NCBI RefSeq assembly: GCF_001552595.1
Contig: NZ_BCRM01000001.1
Location: 372,001-436,000, forward strand
Direction: 5' to 3'
DNA length: 64,000 nucleotides
DNA from: Rhodococcus erythropolis NBRC 15567
GTDB taxonomy: Bacteria; Actinomycetota; Actinomycetes; Mycobacteriales; Mycobacteriaceae
Shown: positions 8,911 through 17,023 of the stretch, in pieces
Layout of the letters: every line of letters starts with the position of its first letter
Position numbering within the stretch: position 1 is the stretch's first letter
Notes under the pieces: model-generated
What the model was told of the DNA's origin: nothing
Databases searched by the model: none
Seen by the model: the letters and a program-made list of their open reading frames with translations, nothing else
Program-made: the position numbers and the translations under genes

Positions 8911-9255
8911 CTAAGTCTCCTTCTGTGTGGTGCTGAGTAGGTGATCGAGCTTGCGGAACTGTTGTTCGTGGATCAGTCGATAGCGGTCGATCCAGGCGGT
9001 CAAAGCCTCGAGAGTTGCGGCGTTGAGATGTACCGGCCGCCTCTGGGCTTCGCGGCTGCGAGTGACCAAACCCGCGGCTTCGAGTACCTGAATATGTTTG
9101 GAGACGGCCTGTTTCGTGATCTCGAATGGCTCGGCCAAATCGTTGACCGTTTGGGGGCCGGTGCTCAGGCGGGCGATGATCCGCCGTCGTACCGGGTCGG
9201 CGAGCGCCATGAACGCTTTGTCGAGACGCTCGTCTGCCCCTGGATCCACGATCAC
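8911..9255 (-). CDS. ArsR-family (SdpR-like) repressor
   Basis: A 114-residue winged-helix protein. Helices FMALADPVRRRIIARLSTGPQTVNDLAEPF and the recognition helix TKQAVSKHIQVLEAAGLV are intact. It has no metal-binding cysteines, so it belongs to the non-metal subgroup that pairs with SRPBCC proteins. It heads the operon ArsR-SRPBCC-VOC. A perfect palindrome in its upstream region (9274-9291) is the likely autoregulatory site. Confidence 0.9.
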   Translation of the reverse strand: MIVDPGADERLDKAFMALADPVRRRIIARLSTGPQTVNDLAEPFEITKQAVSKHIQVLEAAGLVTRSREAQRRPVHLNAATLEALTAWIDRYRLIHEQQFRKLDHLLSTTQKET

Positions 9256-9273
9256 TTGTCAACCATCTCCTTT

Positions 9274-9291
9274 ATCAACCAATCTGTTGAT
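9274..9291. promoter_or_regulatory. Putative ArsR operator
   Basis: ATCAAC-N6-GTTGAT is a perfect 6-bp inverted repeat located 19-36 nt upstream of the arsR-type start codon. The CAAC-N6-GTTG core is the form commonly seen for this ArsR subgroup. Confidence 0.6.
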
Positions 9292-9349
9292 TACGCTACG
9301 GGCCCATGCGGAGGGTGTCAATGCTTCGAAACCGATTAGCGTGGAATTC

Positions 9350-10006
9350 ATGAACGCTCTGATTCCTCGGCCACGAATGGAAGTGGCGCCAGGGGCGATT
9401 CTCGTTCCGGATTGGCTCAGCATCGAACAACAGCGCACCTTGGTGGCCGAGTGCCGACGGTGGGCGACCGCGCCCGTACCGATGCGCTCGGCCGTCGTCC
9501 CTGGTGGGCACAAGATGTCGGTGCAAACAGTCTGTCTCGGTTGGCATTGGCAGCCGTACAAGTACACGCGCACCGCCGACGACGTGAACGGTGAACCGGT
9601 TGCCGCTGTGCCCGACTGGCTCGTTGGCCTCGGCCGTAGCGCAGTTGCCGCTGCCTATGATGATCCGACTGCGGGGGAGCGGTACACGCCGGACACTGCG
9701 CTGATCAATTTCTACGACGAGGGCGCTCGGATGGGCATGCACCAGGACAAGGACGAGCGCTGCGACGCTCCCGTCGTCTCACTGAGCGTCGGGCAGAGTT
9801 GTGTCTTTCGGTTCGGGAATTCCGAGAATCGGAACAAGCCGTACACCGACGTCGAACTCCATTCGGGTGATCTCTTCGTCTTCGGTGGGGAGTCTCGGTT
9901 CGCGTATCACGGAGTGCCGAAAGTTATTGCGGGAAGTGCAAGTCTCGACATTGATCTGCCGTCCGGGCGGCTGAACATCACCCTGCGGGATACCGGAATG
10001 TCGTGA
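9350..10006 (+). CDS. alkB: AlkB, alpha-ketoglutarate-dependent DNA dealkylase
   Basis: A 218-residue AlkB homologue. Iron ligands are H131-x-D133 (GMHQDKDE) and H187 (AYHGVPK), the 2-oxoglutarate arginines are R207 and R213 (GRLNITLRDTG), and the nucleotide-lid substrate motif LGWHWQPYKYTR is present. It oxidatively removes methyl groups from 1-methyladenine and 3-methylcytosine. The ATG at 9350 lies 7 nt after TAGCGT (9337-9342), so the transcript may be leaderless. The extreme 3' end of this gene is echoed by a relic at 16412-16453. Confidence 0.92.
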   Translation: MNALIPRPRMEVAPGAILVPDWLSIEQQRTLVAECRRWATAPVPMRSAVVPGGHKMSVQTVCLGWHWQPYKYTRTADDVNGEPVAAVPDWLVGLGRSAVAAAYDDPTAGERYTPDTALINFYDEGARMGMHQDKDERCDAPVVSLSVGQSCVFRFGNSENRNKPYTDVELHSGDLFVFGGESRFAYHGVPKVIAGSASLDIDLPSGRLNITLRDTGMS

Positions 10007-10224
10007 GCCTCAGGCTGATTTCGGCCTCGCGAATCGAGGGGATCGGTGGGCAGCACTCGAAGAAGAAACGGGCATTCAATTTATCGACATCCCAGGTCAT
10101 TCTGAAATAGCCACCAACTGTGGTCTTTAGCTAAGACATCAATCTACGTTGAATCCGTCCAATTGGTCTCGTTTCATGTCAAGATCAACTGACGACCTTT
10201 CAGGCTGAACGAGATGGAGATTCG

Positions 10225-10731
10225 ATGCATTCGATCACACGAGCGGCCCTCATCGGTGCTGCCGCTCTTCCGTTGGCAATGGCTGCTCCCTCGCTGGCCT
10301 CAGCTTCCACAGCTGCCGACGTCACCTTCGCTTACAGTGCTTCCGGCTCGACCGTGAGCAACACCATCACCAACAATTCGGGTGGAGCTCTGCAATGCAG
10401 CACCTCGCTCGCGAACGCGCCCGGCGGAGTGCTGCCACCAATCGAAGCCACGATCGGTCCAGGACAGACGATCTACGAGAGCGGCGTGATCCCCACCGGT
10501 ACAACAGTTCAGACGATCAACGATATCCCGGACGGCTCCTACGTCGTCCTGGCATCCTGCGGCAGCGTCGATGAACCGACGAGTATGTGGGTATCGGACT
10601 ACCCAGGACTCGAGCCCTACCTGGCGATGTTCCCGTACACCACATACGCGGTGCAACAGGCATCCTGGGTGGTCTCACTGCCCAGCGCTGGTGCGCCCAC
10701 ATCAACCCCTGGCATGAACTTCGGGAGCTGA
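10225..10731 (+). CDS. Hypothetical secreted protein
   Basis: A 168-residue protein with a clear Sec signal peptide (residues 1-28, likely cut after ASA in LASASTAAD). The mature part is rich in Ser, Thr, Gly and Asn, has two cysteines about 50 residues apart that could form a disulfide, and shows no domain I can name. GGAG precedes the ATG. It stands alone between alkB and the gbl locus. The function is unknown. Confidence 0.75.
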   Translation: MHSITRAALIGAAALPLAMAAPSLASASTAADVTFAYSASGSTVSNTITNNSGGALQCSTSLANAPGGVLPPIEATIGPGQTIYESGVIPTGTTVQTINDIPDGSYVVLASCGSVDEPTSMWVSDYPGLEPYLAMFPYTTYAVQQASWVVSLPSAGAPTSTPGMNFGS

Positions 10732-10949
10732 CACCGGTAGTGGAACTGTGGATCGCCATCTGCCCGAGAGAATCGGTGTCGGGCGCGACCACTGCCGTCA
10801 TTGTGCAGTCATTGTTTTCGTCCATCAGAGCTCGCACTGTTCGTCTGTAGTGACAGTGCAATAGGTCCTGTTCATTGCGCAGGATGATCCCGAAGGAGAA
10901 CTGAAGAGTTTGGGAGGCAGTTGTTTTGGCGAGAGCAACCTTTGTGTCA

Positions 10950-11792
10950 TCAGTACAGTCTCGACCGAAACCAGTGATCGAGACTGATCATGTCTATCTT
11001 GTGCATGTCGAGACCCAGCTGGGCAGCAGCTTTCACTGCGTCGGCGCGGGGGATAGAGCTTTGGGGCAGAGTCCAATTGGTCTCCCGCGCATGGTGCTCG
11101 AGAAGGTCGATGACTGTCCGCGGGACAGGTTCGTTGACGTGAAGTGTTGAGCCGTAGCGAAATTGCTGTTCTGTCGACAGTTTGTAGATAGATCGGGCGA
11201 GTAGGTTTACGTCGACTACTGACAGGATCGCGCTACCATTGTCGATGATCGAGTCGAGTCGAGTGACGATTCGCGTCAGTGTCGGCAGAAACCATCTGTC
11301 GCCGGGTCCGTACACGAGATGGGGCCGGACGACGAGGCCTCCGGCGTCGCGCACGAACTCCTCGGCGAGGGCGCGCGTGCGGCTGGCAGGTGAGAGGGGT
11401 TTGAGAGGTGCGCCGTTGACGGGCAGGTCTCGAAACGGGCCCGGCCCGTACACCGCGGCGGTGCTGACGTAGAGCAGCCGTTCGACGCCGACGGCGGCGG
11501 CGATCGACGCAACGTTTCGTATGCCGTGTTCGTTGACGTGAACACACTGTTGTTCGTCGTCGCCCACGTACGACACGCAGCAGATGACGGTGGACGCCTG
11601 GCTCATTGCAACTCGTAGAGAGGCGCTTTCGTTGATGTCGCCGATAGTGGCGGCAATTCCGTTGCGGCTGAGTTGTTTGGCTGCGCTGTCCGTGCGCACG
11701 AAACCGATTGCAGCGTTTCCGTCCCGGGAAACCAGCTGGTTCATCACTGCTGAGCCGATGAAACCAGTGGCTCCGAGTACCAGAGTCGTCAT
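10950..11792 (-). CDS. gblE: NAD(P)-dependent epimerase/reductase of the butyrolactone locus (GblE-like)
   Basis: A 280-residue extended short-chain dehydrogenase with the Rossmann loop GATGFIGS (residues 7-14) and a YVSTAAVYGPG segment in place of the Ser/Tyr-K active-site region. It diverges from the TetR-type receptor gblR with 86 nt between. The gene trio epimerase, TetR receptor and AfsA homologue matches the gbl cluster described for Rhodococcus jostii RHA1. The presumed job is a reduction or modification step on a gamma-butyrolactone-type signal. The name follows that synteny. Confidence 0.78.
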   Translation of the reverse strand: MTTLVLGATGFIGSAVMNQLVSRDGNAAIGFVRTDSAAKQLSRNGIAATIGDINESASLRVAMSQASTVICCVSYVGDDEQQCVHVNEHGIRNVASIAAAVGVERLLYVSTAAVYGPGPFRDLPVNGAPLKPLSPASRTRALAEEFVRDAGGLVVRPHLVYGPGDRWFLPTLTRIVTRLDSIIDNGSAILSVVDVNLLARSIYKLSTEQQFRYGSTLHVNEPVPRTVIDLLEHHARETNWTLPQSSIPRADAVKAAAQLGLDMHKIDMISLDHWFRSRLY

Positions 11793-11878
11793 GGTGTGTC
11801 CGTGTCGAGGGCGTTGCTGCCGGGTCTTTCGACGTATCGTTGAGATTCATTCCGTCGGCAACGAGAGCTGGGTAGATC

Positions 11879-12523
11879 ATGCAGGAGCGTGCGGTCCTCA
11901 CGCGCCAGGCCGTCATTTTGGGTGCTGCGAAGAGCTTCGAGAAGTTCGGGTACTCCGCCAGTCTGGGCACGATCTTGCAACACGGGGGCGTGTCCAAGGG
12001 TGCGATGTATTTTCATTTCGCGTCGAAGGAGGAGCTTGCGCACGCGGTCATCGCAGCGCAGCACGGTATGGCGATGGAGGGTACCCGGCGGGTTGCTGCG
12101 CATTCCGACATCGCGGTCGAAACCCTGGTGCTCGTTTCGCAGGAGATGGCTCGGCAGCTTGTGACCGAGCCCATCGCGCGAGGTGGCATGCGGTTGACGA
12201 TGGAGATCGGCAGTATTCAAGGTCCCATCGAACAGCCGTATCTCGATTGGATCGAGGCTATCAAGCAGGTGGCAACCCAAGCCGCCGAAGCCGGCGATAT
12301 CGTCCCGGGCACCGATATCGACGCGTTGGCTCGATTTGTGGTGGGGTCGTTCACCGGAGTGCAGATTCTCTCGGAAATGCTTACGGGCAGAACCGATCTG
12401 TACGAGCGGTTGAGTCAGATGTGGAACTTGGTGCTGCCAACGATTGTCCGCGAGGACAAGTTGGCGCACGTCATGCAACTGGCGGCGCTTGCACCGAGAG
12501 AGTGGGAACCACCGAGCGTTTGA
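11879..12523 (+). CDS. gblR: TetR-family gamma-butyrolactone receptor (GblR/ArpA-like)
   Basis: A 214-residue TetR regulator. The helix-turn-helix (SLGTILQHGGVSKGAMYFHFASKEEL, residues 28-53) and the length match the ArpA/ScbR autoregulator-receptor group rather than generic TetR proteins. It sits between gblE (divergent) and the AfsA homologue (convergent, 38 nt), the classical receptor/synthase neighbourhood. It should repress the locus until a butyrolactone-type ligand binds. Because the synthase gene next to it is frameshifted, the receptor may be orphaned in this strain or may answer signals from neighbours. Confidence 0.82.
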   Translation: MQERAVLTRQAVILGAAKSFEKFGYSASLGTILQHGGVSKGAMYFHFASKEELAHAVIAAQHGMAMEGTRRVAAHSDIAVETLVLVSQEMARQLVTEPIARGGMRLTMEIGSIQGPIEQPYLDWIEAIKQVATQAAEAGDIVPGTDIDALARFVVGSFTGVQILSEMLTGRTDLYERLSQMWNLVLPTIVREDKLAHVMQLAALAPREWEPPSV

Positions 12524-12561
12524 CGTGGATGATGCGACGAGAAGAACGTGTTTGTTCCCTT

Positions 12562-13450
12562 TCACAATTGGTCCGCAACTGTAAGTTCAAGTTCCGCGGT
12601 GGTTTCCAGTTCTTGAGTGAACCGAACTCGGTGCACATGGCCTGACGCGTCAAGGGGGGTCGTCGACACCTCGCACGGCGTTTCCCATTCAGTGAACCTC
12701 GGAAAGACCGCCGAGAGTGAGGCGATCTTGGTTGCTGGGTTGCCGATGTGGAATCGGACCGCTTGTCGGGCGGCCTCGAAAAGAATCATTCCTGGGACGT
12801 GGTCGACGGGGTGGTCGAAAAGGGAGTGGTTGCGCGGATCGGGAGTGCAGAACATCGTGTGCCGAGCAGGATCAGTGCTGATGAGCACATCTCCATCGGT
12901 TAGGCGTCCGACTCGCTCCGATCCGACCACCTCGGTTCCGGAAGGCAGGATGCGCCGGCTCGGGCGGTGGTCTTCTCGTCCTTGCCGGATTCGACGGTAT
13001 CCCTCGGGGCTGACTCCTCGCGCAACAGCTTTGCATCTGGCGACGTGCCGGTTGCCCTCTCTGAGGATCCCCGACACTTCGACCCCCGAGACCGCATCCG
13101 TCGCGATGAGTGAGGTTGTCCGCTGTCATCGAGAAACTCAACGGCTCCGCGACTGGTTGCACGTCGAGCGCATCCAACATCTCGAAGCTGAAGGTTTCCA
13201 TGAGGAACTTGTAGTGCAGTGGAATCTCGTATCGGGTGTGGCAGAGAAGCACCACTGCCTGTCGAAATGCTTCTGCCACCCCGAGTGGATCGTGTTGCTC
13301 GCTCGATACGTCGAATATCCGGTGCGAGACCGGGAGTTGCACAGCAACCTGGTACGCCGAGTCCGATTCGATCCGGTAGTCCGTCAAGAAAACCTCGGCA
13401 ACAGCATGTCTGTGGACGAGATGCCGCGGAACTGTGCGTGTGTATTCCAT
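12562..13450 (-). pseudogene. gblA: AfsA/ScbA-type butyrolactone synthase (GblA), frameshifted
   Basis: Two hot-dog domains of an A-factor synthase are encoded in two different frames. The N-terminal part starts at ATG 13450 (RTVPRHLVHRHAVAEVFLTD) and contains LPVSHRIFD. The C-terminal part, including DHPVDHVPGMILFEAARQA, the signature of AfsA domains, is in the next frame down to 12562. The switch is at 13107-13114, where TGAG is present twice in tandem on the plus strand. Removing one copy restores a continuous 294-residue reading frame through NLIATDAVSGVEVSG. The gene is therefore inactivated by a 4-bp slippage duplication, unless it is a sequencing error. Both domains otherwise look intact, so the lesion seems recent. 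Confidence 0.8.
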
Positions 13451-13532
13451 TGATTGAATGCACCTTTCGATGTTCGCTCGTGTCTTCGGTGTCGTGTAGG
13501 AACCAATTTTCGACGTCCGGACACGTCGTCGA

Positions 13533-13550
13533 ATCGTCAAAATTGACGAT
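13533..13550. promoter_or_regulatory. Inverted repeat upstream of gblA
   Basis: ATCGTCAA-AA-TTGACGAT is a perfect 8-bp inverted repeat 83 nt upstream of the gblA start and between gblA and the LuxR-type gene. It could be a receptor or LuxR binding site; no matching copy was found upstream of gblR. Confidence 0.35.
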
Positions 13551-13617
13551 CTTTGCGAAGGTCGAGTTCGATCAGGGGTAGCACCCATCTCAACGAGTGT
13601 GTCTGGGGCACTTCCTG

Positions 13618-14277
13618 CTAGAAGCGTCCGATCCGAAGTTCCAGCGGGTGTCTGCGTGCGTCGTGACCAGAGCGGCGGAGCATCGCGCATGCCTCCAGTT
13701 GGGAGTGCACCCCTAGTTTCTGCAGGATGCTTCGGACGTGGGCGCGAACCGTGGTCGGTGCGATGTGGGCGGTTCGAGCAATCGAGTCGACATTCGAACC
13801 GCCGTAGAGAAGACCCACGATCTCGAATTCGCGATCGGTGAGACTGCCGATTCGTGCGGATTCTTCGGTGCGCAACCGGATGCGTTGTACGAGCGAGGAC
13901 TTCTCGTGTGCAGGTTGAGTGGAATTGGGGTTGAGTGCGGCCTGCAGCTCATCGAGCAGCGATGCGAACGGGAGTTGAGAGTTGAGCGCGGAGTGGGCGC
14001 CCGCAGCAAGCCCCCGAATCATGGAGCGGCCGCTACTGAGATCGCCGACCAGGACCGATCCCTCGAGTGCGGAAAGCTCCTTCACGTGCCAATCGACGCC
14101 CCCGAGTGGTAGGAGAACAAGCGCTCTACCGTGATCGCTGGTGTGGTGCCTTAACAGGCTCATGTCTGCGGTTTGTGGCGCGGAATAGGCCCTGGTGCTG
14201 ATTCCGGCAGCGATTGCATTGGCGAACCCTCGATCGCTATGAGTGGTGTACACCGTGACTGTGCTGGAGTGTGTCAT
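13618..14277 (-). CDS. LuxR-family (HTH) response-regulator-like protein
   Basis: About 219 residues from ATG 14277; a TTG at 14334 would add 19 residues. The C-terminal LuxR helix-turn-helix is clear (LTDREFEIVGLLYGGSNVDSIARTA and TTVRAHVRSILQKLGVHSQLEA). The N-terminal half resembles a receiver fold in outline but lacks an obvious acidic pocket and phospho-acceptor, so it is probably an atypical or orphan regulator. Its position beside the gbl genes, on the same strand as gblA, suggests a target or modulator of the butyrolactone locus. Confidence 0.75.
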   Translation of the reverse strand: MTHSSTVTVYTTHSDRGFANAIAAGISTRAYSAPQTADMSLLRHHTSDHGRALVLLPLGGVDWHVKELSALEGSVLVGDLSSGRSMIRGLAAGAHSALNSQLPFASLLDELQAALNPNSTQPAHEKSSLVQRIRLRTEESARIGSLTDREFEIVGLLYGGSNVDSIARTAHIAPTTVRAHVRSILQKLGVHSQLEACAMLRRSGHDARRHPLELRIGRF

Positions 14278-14856
14278 AGCGACTACATCACCGGTGGAGG
14301 TCCAGTCCGCCCGTTTTCCTCGTTGCGAATCCAAAACCGTTGGTTTCAGCGTGGTTTCGTCAGCGGGCTCGTTATCGGAGTGACCTCTCCGCTGATGCGC
14401 ACGAAGGGTGACAGCGATAGCGCAGTTGTCCGTCCGCCCATGGAGACTCGTGCGTTCGACGCGTCATCCAGGCGAATAGAGTGTGGCGCCTCCGGTGCCA
14501 CATAAAAGCTCCCGTAGACACCTGATGATGTGCCCGCGAATTATGCTAGGGCGCTGAATATTTGGGCGACGAGTATCCCGCGTAGACGAGCCATGGGACG
14601 TTCCGTCGACGATGTGAACGACTCTCCAATGGCTCGAGGCATTCAGGCGTCTCGATCGAGTTTCCGCGAGGCCGGTGCGTCCCGCTCTCAATGTTCTGTG
14701 CCCAGTCGGGTCGAGACATTGACTGTTACCGCCAGTTGCACATACCCTGTACATTGGCGCTGACCTTAGGGAACCCGGCCTGAACCGGCCGATCGTTCTC
14801 GGCCACTGCCGACGCCAGATGTAGCTTCGCGACGACCTACGAAACGAGTTTCCTCC
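14278..14856. other. Intergenic region without a supportable gene
   Basis: About 580 nt between the LuxR gene and the monooxygenase gene. Short frames exist on the plus strand but have no family resemblance, no ribosome-binding sites and poor third-position GC bias. The right end probably carries the monooxygenase promoter: TTGACT (14719-14724), 18 nt, TACCCT (14743-14748). Nothing else is recognised. Confidence 0.5.
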
Positions 14857-16356
14857 ATGACAAAGCATGTCGACGTACTGATCATCGGCGCTGGCTTGTC
14901 CGGAATCGGCGCGGCTTGCCACCTCATTCGTGAGAAGACCGGAAGCACTTACGCGATCCTCGAGCGCCGCGAGAACATCGGTGGCACCTGGGACCTGTTC
15001 AAGTACCCGGGCATCCGTTCGGACTCCGACATGCTCACCTTCGGATTCGGTTTCCGTCCTTGGATCGGCACCAAAGTGCTCGCAGACGGCGCCAGTATCC
15101 GTGACTACGTCGAGGAAACCGCCAAGGAATACGGCGTCACCGACCACATCAACTTCGGCCGCAAGGTCGTGTCTATGGACTTCGACCGTACCGCCGCGCA
15201 GTGGTCCGTGACCGTCCTGGTCGAGTCGACGGGGGAGACCGAGACGTGGACCGCGAACGTCCTCGTCGGCGCCTGTGGTTACTACAACTACGACAAGGGC
15301 TACCGCCCCGCCTTCTCCGGTGAGGACGACTTCCGCGGTCAGATCGTTCACCCGCAGCACTGGCCGGAGGATCTCGATTACACCGGAAAGAAGGTAGTGG
15401 TCATCGGTTCCGGCGCCACCGCGATCACGCTGATCCCGTCGATGGCCCCCACCGCCGGTCACGTCACCATGCTGCAGCGCTCGCCCACGTGGATCCAGGC
15501 GCTTCCGTCCGAGGACCCTGTTGCCAAGGGTCTCAAGCTCGCACGCGTTCCCGACCAGATTGCTTACAAGATTGGTCGAGCCCGCAATATCGCACTGCAA
15601 CGCGCCAGCTTTCAGCTTTCTCGCACCAACCCGAAGCTGGCCAAGAAGCTGTTCCTCGCCCAGATCCGCCTGCAGCTCGGCAAGAACGTGGACCTGCGTC
15701 ACTTCACTCCCAGCTACAACCCGTGGGATCAGCGCCTGTGCGTGGTTCCCAACGGGGACCTGTTCAAGGTGCTCAAGAGCGGCAAGGCCGACATCGTCAC
15801 CGACCGTATCGCCACGTTCACCGAGAAGGGCATCGTGACCGAGTCGGGCCGCGAAATCGAGGCCGACGTCATCGTCACGGCGACCGGCTTGAACGTACAG
15901 ATTCTGGGCGGCGCAACCATGAGCATCGACGGCGAGCCGGTCAAGCTCAACGAGACTGTGGCCTACAAGAGCGTGCTCTACTCCGACATCCCGAACTTCC
16001 TGATGATCCTCGGCTACACCAACGCGTCGTGGACGCTCAAGGCTGACCTGGCCGCGTCCTATCTGTGTCGCGTGCTCAAGATCATGCGCGATCGCAGCTA
16101 CACGACTTTCGAGGTTCACGCCGAACCCGAGGACTTCGCCGAAGAATCTCTCATGGGCGGAGCCCTGACCTCGGGCTACATCCAGCGCGGCGACGGAGAA
16201 ATGCCGCGTCAGGGTGCCCGCGGCGCGTGGAAAGTGGTCAACAATTACTACCGCGACCGCAAGCTGATGCACGACGCCGAGATCGAAGACGGTGTGCTGC
16301 AGTTCAGCAAGGTCGATATTGCTGTCGTGCCTGATAGCAAGGTCGCCAGCGCATAG
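14857..16356 (+). CDS. Flavin-containing Baeyer-Villiger monooxygenase (EthA-like)
   Basis: A 499-residue class B flavoprotein monooxygenase. It has the FAD-binding GAGLSG (11-16), the Baeyer-Villiger fingerprint FRGQIVHPQHWP (159-170) and the NADPH-binding GSGATA (184-189). It is closest in layout to the EthA/EtaA group, which oxidises ketones and activates thioamide drugs in mycobacteria. Codon usage is strongly optimised, with many C-ending codons, suggesting high expression. It is not in an operon. A perfect 12-bp inverted repeat follows the stop codon. Confidence 0.92.
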   Translation: MTKHVDVLIIGAGLSGIGAACHLIREKTGSTYAILERRENIGGTWDLFKYPGIRSDSDMLTFGFGFRPWIGTKVLADGASIRDYVEETAKEYGVTDHINFGRKVVSMDFDRTAAQWSVTVLVESTGETETWTANVLVGACGYYNYDKGYRPAFSGEDDFRGQIVHPQHWPEDLDYTGKKVVVIGSGATAITLIPSMAPTAGHVTMLQRSPTWIQALPSEDPVAKGLKLARVPDQIAYKIGRARNIALQRASFQLSRTNPKLAKKLFLAQIRLQLGKNVDLRHFTPSYNPWDQRLCVVPNGDLFKVLKSGKADIVTDRIATFTEKGIVTESGREIEADVIVTATGLNVQILGGATMSIDGEPVKLNETVAYKSVLYSDIPNFLMILGYTNASWTLKADLAASYLCRVLKIMRDRSYTTFEVHAEPEDFAEESLMGGALTSGYIQRGDGEMPRQGARGAWKVVNNYYRDRKLMHDAEIEDGVLQFSKVDIAVVPDSKVASA

Positions 16357-16388
16357 TCGACTCCACCTGAGGCGAACCGGTCGCACCA

Positions 16389-16413
16389 CCCAGACGTCGG
16401 TCCGACGTCTGGG
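16389..16413. terminator. Inverted repeat after the monooxygenase gene
   Basis: CCCAGACGTCGG (16389-16400) and CCGACGTCTGGG (16402-16413) are perfect 12-bp arms separated by a single T. No T-run follows. It is a probable terminator hairpin, and it ends exactly where the alkB relic begins. Confidence 0.6.
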
Positions 16414-16453
16414 AAGGCTGAACGTGACGCTGCGAGATATCGGTATGGCGTGA
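16412..16453 (+). pseudogene. Relic of an alkB 3' end
   Basis: Thirteen codons reading GRLNVTLRDIGMA and a TGA stop match the last 13 codons of the alkB gene at 9350-10006 (GRLNITLRDTGMS). The similarity continues past the stop in the shared CTCAGGCTGATT. No upstream part of alkB is present; the relic abuts the preceding hairpin. Confidence 0.7.
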
Positions 16454-16457
16454 CTGC

Positions 16458-16916
16458 TCAGGCTGATTCTGTCCGCTTGACCCGCACGTTATGCACAACC
16501 ATCGGGACAGTTATTGCCAGGACCATCGCTATCACGAACACCGATATGAAAACCCAAGGACGTTCTGTATCGGATGCTCGGACGGTCAGCACCGCCCCAC
16601 TCGTAAGCAGGGGCATCCCTGCTGCCGCGAGTAGATCGACGTGCCGCGGGGCGACAGGAGGTCCGGCGAAGTATGGAACTCGAACCCCGGAGTTCTCCCG
16701 AAGCATCCGTCGCTCCGACATCGCGTAAGTGCTCGCGCCGACTGCGAAAATGACCAGTCCCAGTACGACAAGACCAATTCCCGTTCGGGTGGTGAGAGCG
16801 GCAAACATGAACACCGATGTCACTGCCGGATAGAGAACCGCCATCTTCCAGAGTGGAGTCTTGGTCCGCGTGTCGACTGCAACACTGACCGGGCGCATCG
16901 GTTCGAGAGGCTCCAT
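16458..16916 (-). CDS. Small integral membrane protein of unknown function
   Basis: A 152-residue protein with four predicted membrane segments (about 24-42, 46-64, 93-111 and 120-140) and a charged loop between the second and third. I do not recognise a family. It diverges from the LexA-like gene with about 107 nt between, if the LexA GTG start is right, so the two may share a control region. Confidence 0.65.
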   Translation of the reverse strand: MEPLEPMRPVSVAVDTRTKTPLWKMAVLYPAVTSVFMFAALTTRTGIGLVVLGLVIFAVGASTYAMSERRMLRENSGVRVPYFAGPPVAPRHVDLLAAAGMPLLTSGAVLTVRASDTERPWVFISVFVIAMVLAITVPMVVHNVRVKRTESA

Positions 16917-17010
16917 CAGCTCAGCGTGCCATGCGCCGCTCGGGAAACAAACTGTCTGTGCCGTTTCTGGCAGACTCCGGCTGCCTGGCCTGGATGTCGG
17001 GACCCCTCAC

Positions 17011-17016
17011 TACGAT
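17011..17016 (+). promoter_or_regulatory. Leaderless -10 box for the LexA-like gene
   Basis: TACGAT lies 7 nt before the GTG at 17024, the spacing expected when transcription starts at the first base of the start codon. It helps choose GTG 17024 over longer alternatives. Confidence 0.5.
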
Positions 17017-17023
17017 TCTCGTC

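Noticed and set aside
9295-9349. Extension of the AlkB frame upstream to 9098
   Set aside because: It runs through the ArsR operator and the arsR-type gene in the opposite direction; AlkB homology starts at 9350.
14464-16389. A 641-residue frame on the minus strand opposite the monooxygenase gene
   Set aside because: It is antisense to a clear flavoprotein monooxygenase with all motifs; such long antisense frames come from the strong third-position GC bias, and it matches no family.
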